Shown here in pieces: positions 1 through 13,376 of a DNA stretch of 64,000 nucleotides. The number at the start of each line of letters is the position of its first letter. Within the stretch, counting starts at the first letter, position 1. The stretch is taken from contig OZ020598.1 of NCBI GenBank assembly GCA_963971535.1, positions 96,341,935-96,405,934 on the forward strand, read 5' to 3'. The notes under the pieces were generated by a model. That model was not told where the DNA came from, did no database searches, and saw only the letters and a program-made list of their open reading frames with translations. The position numbers were made by a program, and so were the translations under genes. This DNA comes from Notolepis coatsorum (Eukaryota; Chordata; Actinopteri; Aulopiformes; Paralepididae).

Positions 1-3000
1 AGCAGTGGAGAGCAACAAGGAGCAGTGGAGAGCAACAAGGAGCAGTGGAGAGCAACAAGGAACAGTGGAGAGCAACAAGGAGCAGTGGAGAGCAACAAGG
101 AGCAGTGGAGAGCAACTAGGAACAGTGGAGAGCAACAAGGAGCAGTGGAGAGCAACAAGGAGCAGTGGAGAGCAACAAGGAGCAGTGGAGAGCAACAAGG
201 AGCAGTGGAGAGCAACAAGGAGCAGTGGAGAGCAAGAAGGAGCAGTGGAGAGCAACTAGGAACAGTGGAGAGCAACAAGGAGCAGTGGAGAGCAACAAGG
301 AGCAGTGGAGAGCAACAAGGAACAGTGGAGAGAAACAAGGAACAGTGGAGAGCAACAAGGAGCAGTGGAGAGCAACAAGGAGAAGTGGAGATCAACAAGG
401 AACAGTGGAGAGCAACAAGAAACAGTGGAGAGAAACAAGGAGCAGTGGAGAGAAACAAGGAGCAGTGGAGATCAACAAGGAACAGTGGAGAGCAACAAGG
501 AGCAGTAGGGAGCAACTAGGAACAGTGGAGAGCAACTAGGAACAGTGGAGAGCAACAAGGAGCAGTGGAGAGAAACAAGGAGCAGTGGAGAGCAACAAGG
601 AGCAGTGGAGAGAAACAAGGAACAGTGGAGATCAACAAGGAACAGTGGAGAGCAACAAGGAACAGTGGAGAGCAACAAGGAGCAGTGGAGAGCAACAAGG
701 AACAGTGGAGATCAACAAGGAACAGTGGAGAGCAACAAGGAACAGTGGAGAGCAACTAGGAACAGTGGAGAGCAACAAGGAACAGTGGAGAGCAACAAGG
801 AGCAGTGGAGAGCAACAAGGAGCAGTGGAGAGCAGTGAGGAGCAGTGGAGAGCAACAAGGAGCAGTGGAGAGAAACAAGGAGCAGTGGAGAGCAACAAGG
901 AGCAGTGGAGAGCAACAAGAAACAGTGGAGAGCAACAAGGAGCAGTGGAGAGCAACAAGGAGCAGTGGAGAGAAACAAGGAACATTGGAGAGCAACAAGG
1001 AGCAGTGGAGAGCAACAAGGAGCAGTGGAGAGCAACAAGGAGCAGTGGAGAGCAACAAGAAACAGTGGAGAGCAACTAGGAGTAGTGGAGAGCAACAAGG
1101 AACAGTGGAGAGCAACTAGGAACAGTGGAGAGCAACAAGGAACAGTGGAGAGCAACAAGGAGCAGTGGAGAGCAACTAGGAACAGTGGAGAGCAACAAGG
1201 AAAAGTGGAGAGCAACTAGGAGCAGTGGAGAGAAACAAGGAACAGTGGAGAGCAACAAGGAACAGTGGAGAGCAACTAGGAGCAGTGGAGAGCAACAAGG
1301 AACAGTGGAGAGCAACTAGGAACAGTGGAGAGCAACAAGGAGCAGTGGAGAGCAACTAGGAACAGTGGAGAGCAACAAGGAGCAGTGGAGAGCAACAAGG
1401 AGCAGTGGAGAGAAACAAGGAACAGTGGAGAGCAACTAGGAGCAGTGGAGAGCAACAAGGAGCAGTGGAGAGCAACTAGGAACAGTGGAGAGCAACAAGG
1501 AGCAGTGGAGAGCAACTAGGAACAGTGGAGAGCAACAAGGAGCAGTGGAGAGCAACAAGGAGCAGTGGAGAGCAACAAGGAACAGTGGAGAGCAACTAGG
1601 AGCAGTGGAGAGCAACAAGGAACAGTGGAGAGCAACTAGGAGCAGTGGAGAGAAACAAGGAGCAGTGGAGAGCAACTAGGAACAGTGGAGAGCAACAAGG
1701 AGCAGTGGAGAGCAACAAGGAGCAGTGGAGAGCAACAAGGAGCAGTGGAGAGCAACAAGGAACAGTGGAGAGCAACAAGGAACAGTGGAGAGCAACAAGG
1801 AGCAGTGGAGAGCAACTAGGAACAGTGGAGAGCAACAAGGAACAGTGGAGAGCAACAAGGAACAGTGGAGAGCAACAAGGAGCAGTGGAGAGCAACTAGG
1901 AACAGTGGAGAGCAACAAGGAACAGTGGAGAGCAACTAGGAACAGTGGAGAGCAACACGGGACAGTGGAGAGCAACAAGGAGCAGTGGAGAGCAACAAGG
2001 AGCAGTGGAGAGCAACAAGGAGCAGTGGAGAGCAACAAGGAGCAGTGGAGAGCAACTAGGAACAGTGGAGAGCAACAAGGAGCAGTGGAGAGCAACAAGG
2101 AACATTGGAGAGCAACACAGGACAGTGGAGAGCAACAAGGAGCAGTGGAGAGCAACACGGAGCAGTGGAGAGCAACAAGGAGTAGTGGAGAGCAACAAGG
2201 AACAGTGGAGAGCAACTAGGAGCAGTGGAGAACAACAAGGAACAGTGGAGAGCAACAAGGAGCAGTGGAGAGCAACAAGGAACAGTGGAGAGCAACAAGG
2301 AACAGTGGAGAGCAACTAGGAGCAGTGGAGAACAACAAGGAACAGTGGAGAGCAACTAGGAACAGTGGAGAGCAACTAGGAACAGTGGAGAGCAACTAGG
2401 AGTAGTGGAGAGCAACAAGGAACAGTGGAGAGCAACTAGGAACAGTGGAGAGCAACTAGGAACAGTGGAGAGCAACAAGGAACAGTGGAGAGCAACTAGG
2501 AGTAGTGGAGAGCAACAAGGAACAGTGGAGAGCAACAAGGAGCAGTGGAGAGCAACAAGGAGCAGTGGAGAGCAACAAGGAACAGTGGAGAGCAACAAGG
2601 AACAGTGGAGAGCAACTAGGAGTAGTGGAGAGCAACAAGGAACAGTGGAGAGCAACAAGGAACAGTGGAGAGCAACAAGGAACAGTGGAGAGCAACAAGA
2701 AACAGTGGAGAGCAACAAGAAACAGTGGAGAGCAACAAGAAACAGTGGAGAGCAACAAGGAGTAGTGGAGAGCAACAAGGAACAGTGGAGAGCAACTAGG
2801 AACAGTGGAGAGCAACAAGGAATAGTGGAGAGCAACTAGGAGTAGTGGAGAGCAACAAGGAACAGTGGAGAGCAACAAGGAACAGTGGAGAGCAACAAGA
2901 AACAGTGGAGAGCAACAAGAAACAGTGGAGAGCAACAAGGAGCAGTGGAGAGCAACAAGGAGCAGTGGAGAGCAACAAGGAGCAGTGGAGAGCAACAAGG

Positions 3001-5965
3001 AACAGTGGAGAGCAACAAGGAACAGTGGAGAGCAACAAGGAGCAGTGGAGAGCAACAAGGAACAGTGGAGAGCAACAAGGAGCAGTGGAGAGCAACAAGG
3101 AGCAGTGGAGAGCAACAAGGAGCAGTGGAGAGCAACAAGGAGCAGTGGAGAGCAACAAGGAACAGTGGAGAGCAACAAGGAGCAGTGGAGAGCAACAAGG
3201 AACAGTGGAGAGCAACTAGGAGCAGTGGAGAGCAACAAGGAGCAGTGGAGAGAAACAAGGAGCAGTGGAGAGCAACAAGGAACAGTGGAGAGCAACAAGG
3301 AACAGTGGAGAGCAACTAGGAACAGTGGAGAGCAACAAGGAGCAGTGGAGAGCAACAAGGAGCAGTGGAGAGCAACAAGGAGCAGTGGAGAGCAACAAAA
3401 AACAGTGGAGAGCAACAAGGAACAGTGGAGAGCAACTAGGAGGAACAGTGGAGAGCAACAAGGAGCAGTGGAGAGAAACAAGGAACAGTGGAGAGCAACA
3501 AGGAGCAGTGGAGATCAACAAGGAACAGTGGAGAGAAACAAGGAACAGTGGAGAGCAACAAGGAGCAGTGGAGAGCAACAAGGAGCAGTGGAGAGCAACA
3601 AGGAGCAGTGGAGAGCAACAAGGAGCAGTGGAGAGCAACAAGGAGCAGTGGAGAGCAACAAGGAACAGTGGAGAGAAACAAGGAACAGTGGAGAGCAACA
3701 AGGAACAGTGGAGAGCAACAAGGAGCAGTGGAGAGAAACAAGGAACAGTGGAGAGCAACAAGGAGCAGTGGAGAGCAACAAGGAGCAGTGGAGAGCAACA
3801 AGGAGCAGTGGAGAGCAACAAGGAACAGTGGAGAGCAACAAGGAACAGTGGAGAGCAACAAGGAACAGTGGAGAGCAACAAGGAACAGTGGAGAGCAACA
3901 AGGAACAGTGGCGAGCAACAAGGAGCAGTGGAGAGCAACAAGGAGCAGTGGAGAGCAACAAGGAACAGTGGAGAGCAACAAGGAGCAGTGGAGAGCAACT
4001 AGGAGCAGTGGAGAGCAACAAGGAGCAGTGGAGAGCAACAAGGAGCAGTGGAGAGAAACAAGGAACAGTGGAGAGCAACAAGGAGCAGTGGAGAGAAACA
4101 AGGAGCAGTGGAGAGCAACAAGGAGCAGTGGAGAGCAACAAGGAACAGTGGAGAGAAACAAGGAACAGTGGAGAGAAACAAGGTACAGTGGAGAGCAACA
4201 AGGAACAGTGGAGAGCAACAAGGAGCAGTGGAGAGCAACAAGGAACAGTGGAGAGCAACAAGGAGCAGTGGAGAGCAACAAGGAGCAGTGGAGAGCAACA
4301 AGGAGCAGTGGAGAGAAACAAGGAGCAGTGGAGAGCAACTAGGAACAGTGGAGAGCAACAAGGAACAGTGGAGAGAAACAAGGTACAGTGGAGAGCAACA
4401 AGGAACAGTGGAGAGCAACAAGGAGCAGTGGAGAGCAACAAGGAACAGTGGAGAGCAACAAGGAGCAGTGGAGAGCAACAAGGAGCAGTGGAGAGCAACA
4501 AGGAACAGTGGAGAGCAACAAGGAGCAGTGGAGAGAAACAAGGAGCAGTGGAGAGAAACAAGGAGCAGTGGAGAGCAACAAGGAGCAGTGGAGAGCAACA
4601 AGGAACAGTGGAGAGCAACAAGGAGCAGTGGAGAGCAACTAGGAACAGTGGAGAGCAACAAGGAACAGTGGAGAGCAACAAGGAGCAGTGGAGAGCAACA
4701 AGGAGCAGTGGAGAGCAACAAGAAACAGTGGAGAGCAACAAGGAGCAGTGGAGAGCAACAAGGAGCAGTGGAGAGCAACAAGAAACAGTGGAGAGCAACA
4801 AGGAGCAGTGGAGAGCAACAAGGAACAGTGGAGAGCAACAAGAAACAGTGGAGAGCAACAAGGAGCAGTGGAGAGCAACAAGAAACAGTGGAGAGCAACA
4901 AGGAGCAGTGGAGAGAAACAAGGAACAGTGGAGAGCAACAAGGAACAGTGGAGAGCAACAAGGAGCAGTGGAGAGCAACAAGGAGCAGTGGAGAGCAACA
5001 AGGAGCAGTGGAGAGCAACAAGGAGCAGTGGAGAGCAACAAGGAGCAGTGGAGAGCAACAAGGAGCAGTGGAGAGCAACAAGGAACAGTGGAGAGCAACA
5101 AGGAACAGTGGAGAGCAACAAGAAACAGTGGAGAGCAACTAGGAGAAGTGGAGATCAACAAGGAACAGTGGAGAGCAACAAGAAGCAGTGGAGAGCAACA
5201 AGGAACAGTGGAGAGCAACTAGGAACAGTGGAGAGCAACAAGGAACAGTGGAGAGCAACAAGGAGCAGTGGAGAGCAACTAGGAACAGTGGAGAGCAACA
5301 AGGAACAGTGGAGAGCAACAAGGAGCAGTGGAGAGCAACTAGGAACAGTGGAGAGCAACAAGGAGCAGTGGAGAGAAACAAGGAACAGTGGAGAGCAACA
5401 AGGAACAGTGGAGAGCAACAAGGAGCAGTGGAGAGCAACTAGGAACAGTGGAGAGCAACAAGGAGCAGTGGAGAGCAACTAGGAGCAGTGGAGAGCAACA
5501 AGGAACAGTGGAGAGCAACAAGGAACAGTGGAGAGCAACAAGGAGCAGTGGAGAGCAACTAGGAACAGTGGAGAGCAACAAGGAACAGTGGAGAGCAACA
5601 AGGAACAGTGGAGAGCAACAAGAAACAGTGGAGAGCAACTAGGAACAGTGGAGAGCAACAAGGAACAGTGGAGAGCAACAAGGAGCAGTGGAGAGCAACT
5701 AGGAACAGTGGAGAGCAACAAGGAACAGTGGAGAGCAACAAGGAACAGTGGAGAGCAACAAGGAGCAGTGGAGAGCAACTAGGAACAGTGGAGAGCAACA
5801 AGGAACAGTGGAGAGCAACTAGGAACAGTGGAGAGCAACAAGGAACAGTGGAGAGCAACAAGGAGCAGTGGAGAGCAACTAGGAACAGTGGAGAGCAACA
5901 AGGAACAGTGGAGAGCAACAAGGAACAGTGGAGAGCAACAAGGAGTAGTGGAGAGCTACAAGGAA

Positions 5966-8900
5966 CAGTGGAGAGCAACTAGGAGTAGTGGAGAGCAACA
6001 AGGAACAGTGGAGAGCAACAAGGAACAGTGGAGAGCAACAAGGAGCAGTGGAGAGCAACAAGGAGCAGTGGAGAGCAACAAGAAACAGTGGAGAGCAACA
6101 AGAAACAGTGGAGAGCAACAAGGAGCAGTGGAGAGCAACAAGGAGCAGTGGAGAGCAACAAGGAGCAGTGGAGAGCAACAAGGAACAGTGGAGAGCAACA
6201 AGGAGCAGTGGAGAGCAACAAGGAACAGTGGAGAGCAACAAGGAACAGTGGAGAGCAACAAGGAGCAGTGGAGAGCAACAAGGAGCAGTGGAGAGCAACA
6301 AGGAGCAGTGGAGAGCAACAAGGAGCAGTGGAGAGCAACAAGGAACAGTGGAGAGCAACAAGGAGCAGTGGAGAGCAACAAGGAACAGTGGAGAGCAACT
6401 AGGAGCAGTGGAGAGCAACAAGGAACAGTGGAGAGCAACAAGGAGCAGTGGAGAGCAACAAGGAACAGTGGAGAGCAACAAGGAACAGTGGAGAGCAACA
6501 AGGAGCAGTGGAGAGCAACAAGGAACAGTGGAGAGCAACAAGGAGCAGTGGAGAGCAACAAGGAACAGTGGAGAGCAACAAGGAACAGTGGAGAGCAACA
6601 AGGAGCAGTGGAGAGCAACAAGGAGCAGTGGAGAGCAACAAGGAGCAGTGGAGAGCAACAAGGAGCAGTGGAGAGCAACAAGGAACAGTGGAGAGCAACA
6701 AGGAGCAGTGGAGAGCAACAAGGAACAGTGGAGAGCAACTAGGAGCAGTGGAGAGCAACAAGGAGCAGTGGAGAGCAACAAGGAACAGTGGAGAGAAACA
6801 ATGAGCAGTGGAGAGCAACAAGGAGCAGTGGAGAGCAACAAGGAACAGTGGAGAGCAACAAGGAGCAGTGGAGAGCAACAAGGAGCAGTGGAGAGCAACA
6901 AGGAACAGTGGAGAGCAACTAGGAACAGTGGAGAGCAACAAGGAACAGTGGAGAGCAACAAGGAACAGTGGAGAGCAACAAAAAAACAGTGGAGAGCAAC
7001 TAGGAACAGTGGAGAGCAACAAGGAACAGTGGAGAGCAACTAGGAGGAACAGTGGAGAGCAACAAGGAACAGTGGAGAGAAACAAGGAACAGTGGAGAGC
7101 AACAAGGAGCAGTGGAGAGAAACAAGGAGCAGTAGAGAGAAACAAGGAACAGTGGAGAGAAACAAGGAACAGTGGAGAGCAACAAGGAGCAGTGGAGAGC
7201 AACAAGGAACAGTGGAGAGCAACAAGGAGCAGTGGAGAGCAACAAGGAGCAGTGGAGAGCAACAAGGAGCAGTAGAGAGAAACAAGGAACAGTGGAGAGC
7301 AACAAGGAGCAGTGGAGAGAAACAAGGAGCAGTAGAGAGAAACAAGGAACAGTGGAGAGCAACAAGGAACAGTGGAGAGCAACAAGGAGCAGTGGAGAGC
7401 AACAAGGAGCAGTGGAGAGCAACTAGGAACAGTGGAGAGCAACTAGGAACAGTGGAGAGCAACAAGGAACAGTGGAGAGCAACTAGGAGGAACAGTGGAG
7501 AGCAACAAGGAACAGTGGAGAGCAACAAGGAACAGTGGAGAGAAACAAGGAACAGTGGAGAGCAACAAGGAACAGTGGAGAGAAACAAGGAACAGTGGAG
7601 AGCAACAAGGAGCAGTGGAGAGCAACAAGGAACAGTGGAGAGAAACAAGGAACAGTGGAGAGCAACAAGGAGCAGTGGAGAGCAACAAGGAGCAGTGGAG
7701 AGCAACAAGGAACAGTGGAGAGCAACTAGGAGCAGTGGAGAGCAACAAGGAGCAGTGGAGAGCAACAAGGAGCAGTGGAGAGCAACTAGGAGCAGTGGAG
7801 AGCAACAAGGAGCAGTGGAGAGCAACAAGGAGCAGTGGAGAGAAACAAGGAACAGTGGAGAGCAACTAGGAACAGTGGAGAGCAACAAGGAACAGTGGAG
7901 AGAAACAAGGAACAGTGGAGAGCAACAAGGAACAGTGGAGAGAAACAAGGAACAGTGGAGAGCAACAAGGAACAGTGGAGAGCAACAAGGAGCAGTGGAG
8001 AGAAACAAGGAACAGTGGAGAGAAACAAGGAGCAGTGGAGAGCAACAAGGAGCAGTGGAGAGCAACAAGGAACAGTGGAGAGCAACAAGGAGCAGTGGAG
8101 AGCAACAAGGAGCAGTGGAGAGCAACAAGGAACAGTGGAGAGCAACAAGGAGCAGTGGAGAGCAACAAGGAACAGTGGAGAGCAACAAGGAACAGTGGAG
8201 AGCAACAAGGAGCAGTGGAGAGCAACAAGGAGCAGTGGAGAGCAACAAGGAACAGTGGAGAGCAACTAGGAGCAGTGGAGAGCAACAAGGAACAGTGGAG
8301 AGCAACAAGGAGCAGTGGAGAGCAACAAGGAGCAGTGGAGAGCAACAAGGAACAGTGGAGAGCAACAAGGAGCAGTGGAGAGCAACTAGGAGGAACAGTG
8401 GAGAGCAACAAGGAACAGTGGAGAGCAACTAGGAGGAACAGTGGAGAGCAACAAGGAACAGTGGAGAGAAACAAGGAACAGTGGAGAGCAACAAGGAGCA
8501 GTAGAGAGAAACAAGGAACAGTGGAGAGCAACAAGGAACAGTGGAGAGCAACAAGGAGCAGTGGAGAGCAACAAGGAGCAGTGGAGAGCAACAAGGAGCA
8601 GTGGAGAGCAACAAGGAGCAGTGGAGAGCAACAAGGAGCAGTGGAGAGAAACAAGGAACAGTGGAGAGCAACAAGGAGCAGTGGAGAGCAACTAGGAACA
8701 GTGGAGAGCAACTAGGAACAGTGGAGAGCAACAAGGAACAGTGGAGAGCAACTAGGAGGAACAGTGGAGAGCAACAAGGAACAGTGGAGAGCAACAAGGA
8801 ACAGTGGAGAGAAACAAGGAACAGTGGAGAGCAACAAGGAACAGTGGAGAGAAACAAGGAACAGTGGAGAGCAACAAGGAACAGTGGAGAGCAACAAGGA

Positions 8901-9681
8901 GCAGTTGAGAGAAACAAGGAACAGTGGAGAGAAACAAGGAGCAGTGGAGAGCAACAAGGAACAGTGGAGAGCAACAAGGAGCAGTGGAGAGCAACAAGGA
9001 ACAGTGGAGAGCAACAAGGAGCAGTGGAGAGCAACAAGGAACAGTGGAGAGAAACAAGGAACAGTGGAGAGCAACAAGGAGCAGTGGAGAGCAACAAGGA
9101 GCAGTGGAGAGCAACAAGGAACAGTGGAGAGCAACTAGGAGCAGTGGAGAGCAACAAGGAGCAGTGGAGAGCAACAAGGAGCAGTGGAGAGCAACTAGGA
9201 GCAGTGGAGAGCAACAAGGAGCAGTGGAGAGCAACAAGGAGCAGTGGAGAGAAACAAGGAACAGTGGAGAGCAACTAGGAACAGTGGAGAGCAACAAGGT
9301 ACAGTGGAGAGAAACAAGGAACAGTGGAGAGCAACAAGGAACAGTGGAGAGCAACAAGGAACAGTGGAGAGAAACAAGGAACAGTGGAGAGCAACAAGGA
9401 ACAGTGGAGAGCAACAAGGAACAGTGGAGAGCAACAAGGAACAGTGGAGAGAAACAAGGAACAGTGGAGAGCAACAAGGAACAGTGGAGAGCAACAAGGA
9501 GCAGTGGAGAGAAACAAGGAACAGTGGAGAGAAACAAGGAGCAGTGGAGAGCAACAAGGAGCAGTGGAGAGCAACAAGGAACAGTGGAGAGCAACAAGGA
9601 GCAGTGGAGAGCAACAAGGAGCAGTGGAGAGCAACAAGGAACAGTGGAGAGCAACAAGGAACAGTGGAGAGCAACAAGGAG
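5966..9681 (+). repeat. First copy of a 3,716-bp higher-order duplication in the minisatellite
   Basis: The order of variant 20-bp units from about 5966 to 9660 reappears at 9682-13376 with a constant offset of 3,716 bp. Landmarks present in both copies are the GTAGTGG unit, the poly-A variant near 6980/10696, the AATGAGC unit near 6801/10517 and every 23-bp unit between 7040 and 8755. Immediately upstream, the unit at 5961 differs from its counterpart at 9677, which sets the left edge. Confidence 0.85.
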
Positions 9682-12600
9682 CAGTGGAGAGCAACTAGGA
9701 GTAGTGGAGAGCAACAAGGAACAGTGGAGAGCAACAAGGAACAGTGGAGAGCAACAAGGAGCAGTGGAGAGCAACAAGGAGCAGTGGAGAGCAACAAGAA
9801 ACAGTGGAGAGCAACAAGAAACAGTGGAGAGCAACAAGGAGCAGTGGAGAGCAACAAGGAGCAGTGGAGAGCAACAAGGAGCAGTGGAGAGCAACAAGGA
9901 ACAGTGGAGAGCAACAAGGAGCAGTGGAGAGCAACAAGGAACAGTGGAGAGCAACAAGGAACAGTGGAGAGCAACAAGGAGCAGTGGAGAGCAACAAGGA
10001 GCAGTGGAGAGCAACAAGGAGCAGTGGAGAGCAACAAGGAGCAGTGGAGAGCAACAAGGAACAGTGGAGAGCAACAAGGAGCAGTGGAGAGCAACAAGGA
10101 ACAGTGGAGAGCAACTAGGAGCAGTGGAGAGCAACAAGGAACAGTGGAGAGCAACAAGGAGCAGTGGAGAGCAACAAGGAACAGTGGAGAGCAACAAGGA
10201 ACAGTGGAGAGCAACAAGGAGCAGTGGAGAGCAACAAGGAACAGTGGAGAGCAACAAGGAGCAGTGGAGAGCAACAAGGAACAGTGGAGAGCAACAAGGA
10301 ACAGTGGAGAGCAACAAGGAGCAGTGGAGAGCAACAAGGAGCAGTGGAGAGCAACAAGGAGCAGTGGAGAGCAACAAGGAGCAGTGGAGAGCAACAAGGA
10401 ACAGTGGAGAGCAACAAGGAGCAGTGGAGAGCAACAAGGAACAGTGGAGAGCAACTAGGAGCAGTGGAGAGCAACAAGGAGCAGTGGAGAGCAACAAGGA
10501 ACAGTGGAGAGAAACAATGAGCAGTGGAGAGCAACAAGGAGCAGTGGAGAGCAACAAGGAACAGTGGAGAGCAACAAGGAGCAGTGGAGAGCAACAAGGA
10601 GCAGTGGAGAGCAACAAGGAACAGTGGAGAGCAACTAGGAACAGTGGAGAGCAACAAGGAACAGTGGAGAGCAACAAGGAACAGTGGAGAGCAACAAAAA
10701 AACAGTGGAGAGCAACTAGGAACAGTGGAGAGCAACAAGGAACAGTGGAGAGCAACTAGGAGGAACAGTGGAGAGCAACAAGGAACAGTGGAGAGAAACA
10801 AGGAACAGTGGAGAGCAACAAGGAGCAGTGGAGAGAAACAAGGAGCAGTAGAGAGAAACAAGGAACAGTGGAGAGAAACAAGGAACAGTGGAGAGCAACA
10901 AGGAGCAGTGGAGAGCAACAAGGAACAGTGGAGAGCAACAAGGAGCAGTGGAGAGCAACAAGGAGCAGTGGAGAGCAACAAGGAGCAGTAGAGAGAAACA
11001 AGGAACAGTGGAGAGCAACAAGGAGCAGTGGAGAGAAACAAGGAGCAGTAGAGAGAAACAAGGAACAGTGGAGAGCAACAAGGAACAGTGGAGAGCAACA
11101 AGGAGCAGTGGAGAGCAACAAGGAGCAGTGGAGAGCAACTAGGAACAGTGGAGAGCAACTAGGAACAGTGGAGAGCAACAAGGAACAGTGGAGAGCAACT
11201 AGGAGGAACAGTGGAGAGCAACAAGGAACAGTGGAGAGCAACAAGGAACAGTGGAGAGAAACAAGGAACAGTGGAGAGCAACAAGGAACAGTGGAGAGAA
11301 ACAAGGAACAGTGGAGAGCAACAAGGAGCAGTGGAGAGCAACAAGGAACAGTGGAGAGAAACAAGGAACAGTGGAGAGCAACAAGGAGCAGTGGAGAGCA
11401 ACAAGGAGCAGTGGAGAGCAACAAGGAACAGTGGAGAGCAACTAGGAGCAGTGGAGAGCAACAAGGAGCAGTGGAGAGCAACAAGGAGCAGTGGAGAGCA
11501 ACTAGGAGCAGTGGAGAGCAACAAGGAGCAGTGGAGAGCAACAAGGAGCAGTGGAGAGAAACAAGGAACAGTGGAGAGCAACTAGGAACAGTGGAGAGCA
11601 ACAAGGAACAGTGGAGAGAAACAAGGAACAGTGGAGAGCAACAAGGAACAGTGGAGAGAAACAAGGAACAGTGGAGAGCAACAAGGAACAGTGGAGAGCA
11701 ACAAGGAGCAGTGGAGAGAAACAAGGAACAGTGGAGAGAAACAAGGAGCAGTGGAGAGCAACAAGGAGCAGTGGAGAGCAACAAGGAACAGTGGAGAGCA
11801 ACAAGGAGCAGTGGAGAGCAACAAGGAGCAGTGGAGAGCAACAAGGAACAGTGGAGAGCAACAAGGAGCAGTGGAGAGCAACAAGGAACAGTGGAGAGCA
11901 ACAAGGAACAGTGGAGAGCAACAAGGAGCAGTGGAGAGCAACAAGGAGCAGTGGAGAGCAACAAGGAACAGTGGAGAGCAACTAGGAGCAGTGGAGAGCA
12001 ACAAGGAACAGTGGAGAGCAACAAGGAGCAGTGGAGAGCAACAAGGAGCAGTGGAGAGCAACAAGGAACAGTGGAGAGCAACAAGGAGCAGTGGAGAGCA
12101 ACTAGGAGGAACAGTGGAGAGCAACAAGGAACAGTGGAGAGCAACTAGGAGGAACAGTGGAGAGCAACAAGGAACAGTGGAGAGAAACAAGGAACAGTGG
12201 AGAGCAACAAGGAGCAGTAGAGAGAAACAAGGAACAGTGGAGAGCAACAAGGAACAGTGGAGAGCAACAAGGAGCAGTGGAGAGCAACAAGGAGCAGTGG
12301 AGAGCAACAAGGAGCAGTGGAGAGCAACAAGGAGCAGTGGAGAGCAACAAGGAGCAGTGGAGAGAAACAAGGAACAGTGGAGAGCAACAAGGAGCAGTGG
12401 AGAGCAACTAGGAACAGTGGAGAGCAACTAGGAACAGTGGAGAGCAACAAGGAACAGTGGAGAGCAACTAGGAGGAACAGTGGAGAGCAACAAGGAACAG
12501 TGGAGAGCAACAAGGAACAGTGGAGAGAAACAAGGAACAGTGGAGAGCAACAAGGAACAGTGGAGAGAAACAAGGAACAGTGGAGAGCAACAAGGAACAG

Positions 12601-13376
12601 TGGAGAGCAACAAGGAGCAGTTGAGAGAAACAAGGAACAGTGGAGAGAAACAAGGAGCAGTGGAGAGCAACAAGGAACAGTGGAGAGCAACAAGGAGCAG
12701 TGGAGAGCAACAAGGAACAGTGGAGAGCAACAAGGAGCAGTGGAGAGCAACAAGGAACAGTGGAGAGAAACAAGGAACAGTGGAGAGCAACAAGGAGCAG
12801 TGGAGAGCAACAAGGAGCAGTGGAGAGCAACAAGGAACAGTGGAGAGCAACTAGGAGCAGTGGAGAGCAACAAGGAGCAGTGGAGAGCAACAAGGAGCAG
12901 TGGAGAGCAACTAGGAGCAGTGGAGAGCAACAAGGAGCAGTGGAGAGCAACAAGGAGCAGTGGAGAGAAACAAGGAACAGTGGAGAGCAACTAGGAACAG
13001 TGGAGAGCAACAAGGTACAGTGGAGAGAAACAAGGAACAGTGGAGAGCAACAAGGAACAGTGGAGAGCAACAAGGAACAGTGGAGAGAAACAAGGAACAG
13101 TGGAGAGCAACAAGGAACAGTGGAGAGCAACAAGGAACAGTGGAGAGCAACAAGGAACAGTGGAGAGAAACAAGGAACAGTGGAGAGCAACAAGGAACAG
13201 TGGAGAGCAACAAGGAGCAGTGGAGAGAAACAAGGAACAGTGGAGAGAAACAAGGAGCAGTGGAGAGCAACAAGGAGCAGTGGAGAGCAACAAGGAACAG
13301 TGGAGAGCAACAAGGAGCAGTGGAGAGCAACAAGGAGCAGTGGAGAGCAACAAGGAACAGTGGAGAGCAACAAGGA
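9682..13376 (+). repeat. Second copy of the 3,716-bp higher-order duplication
   Basis: Head-to-tail partner of the block at 5966-9681. The unit order matches until about 13377, where the second copy has a G-type unit and the first (at 9661) an A-type unit. The block therefore covers about 3.7 kb of near-identical sequence. I compared unit types by eye and did not do a full alignment. Confidence 0.83.

Noticed and set aside
2865-5222. A 785-codon + strand open frame with a 20-residue repeat (ESNKEQWRATRSSGEQQGAV type), and similar frames on both strands
   Set aside because: The 20-bp unit lacks stops in most registers, so several frames on both strands are open together. The peptides shift register at each 23-bp unit and there is no unique protein sequence or splice context.
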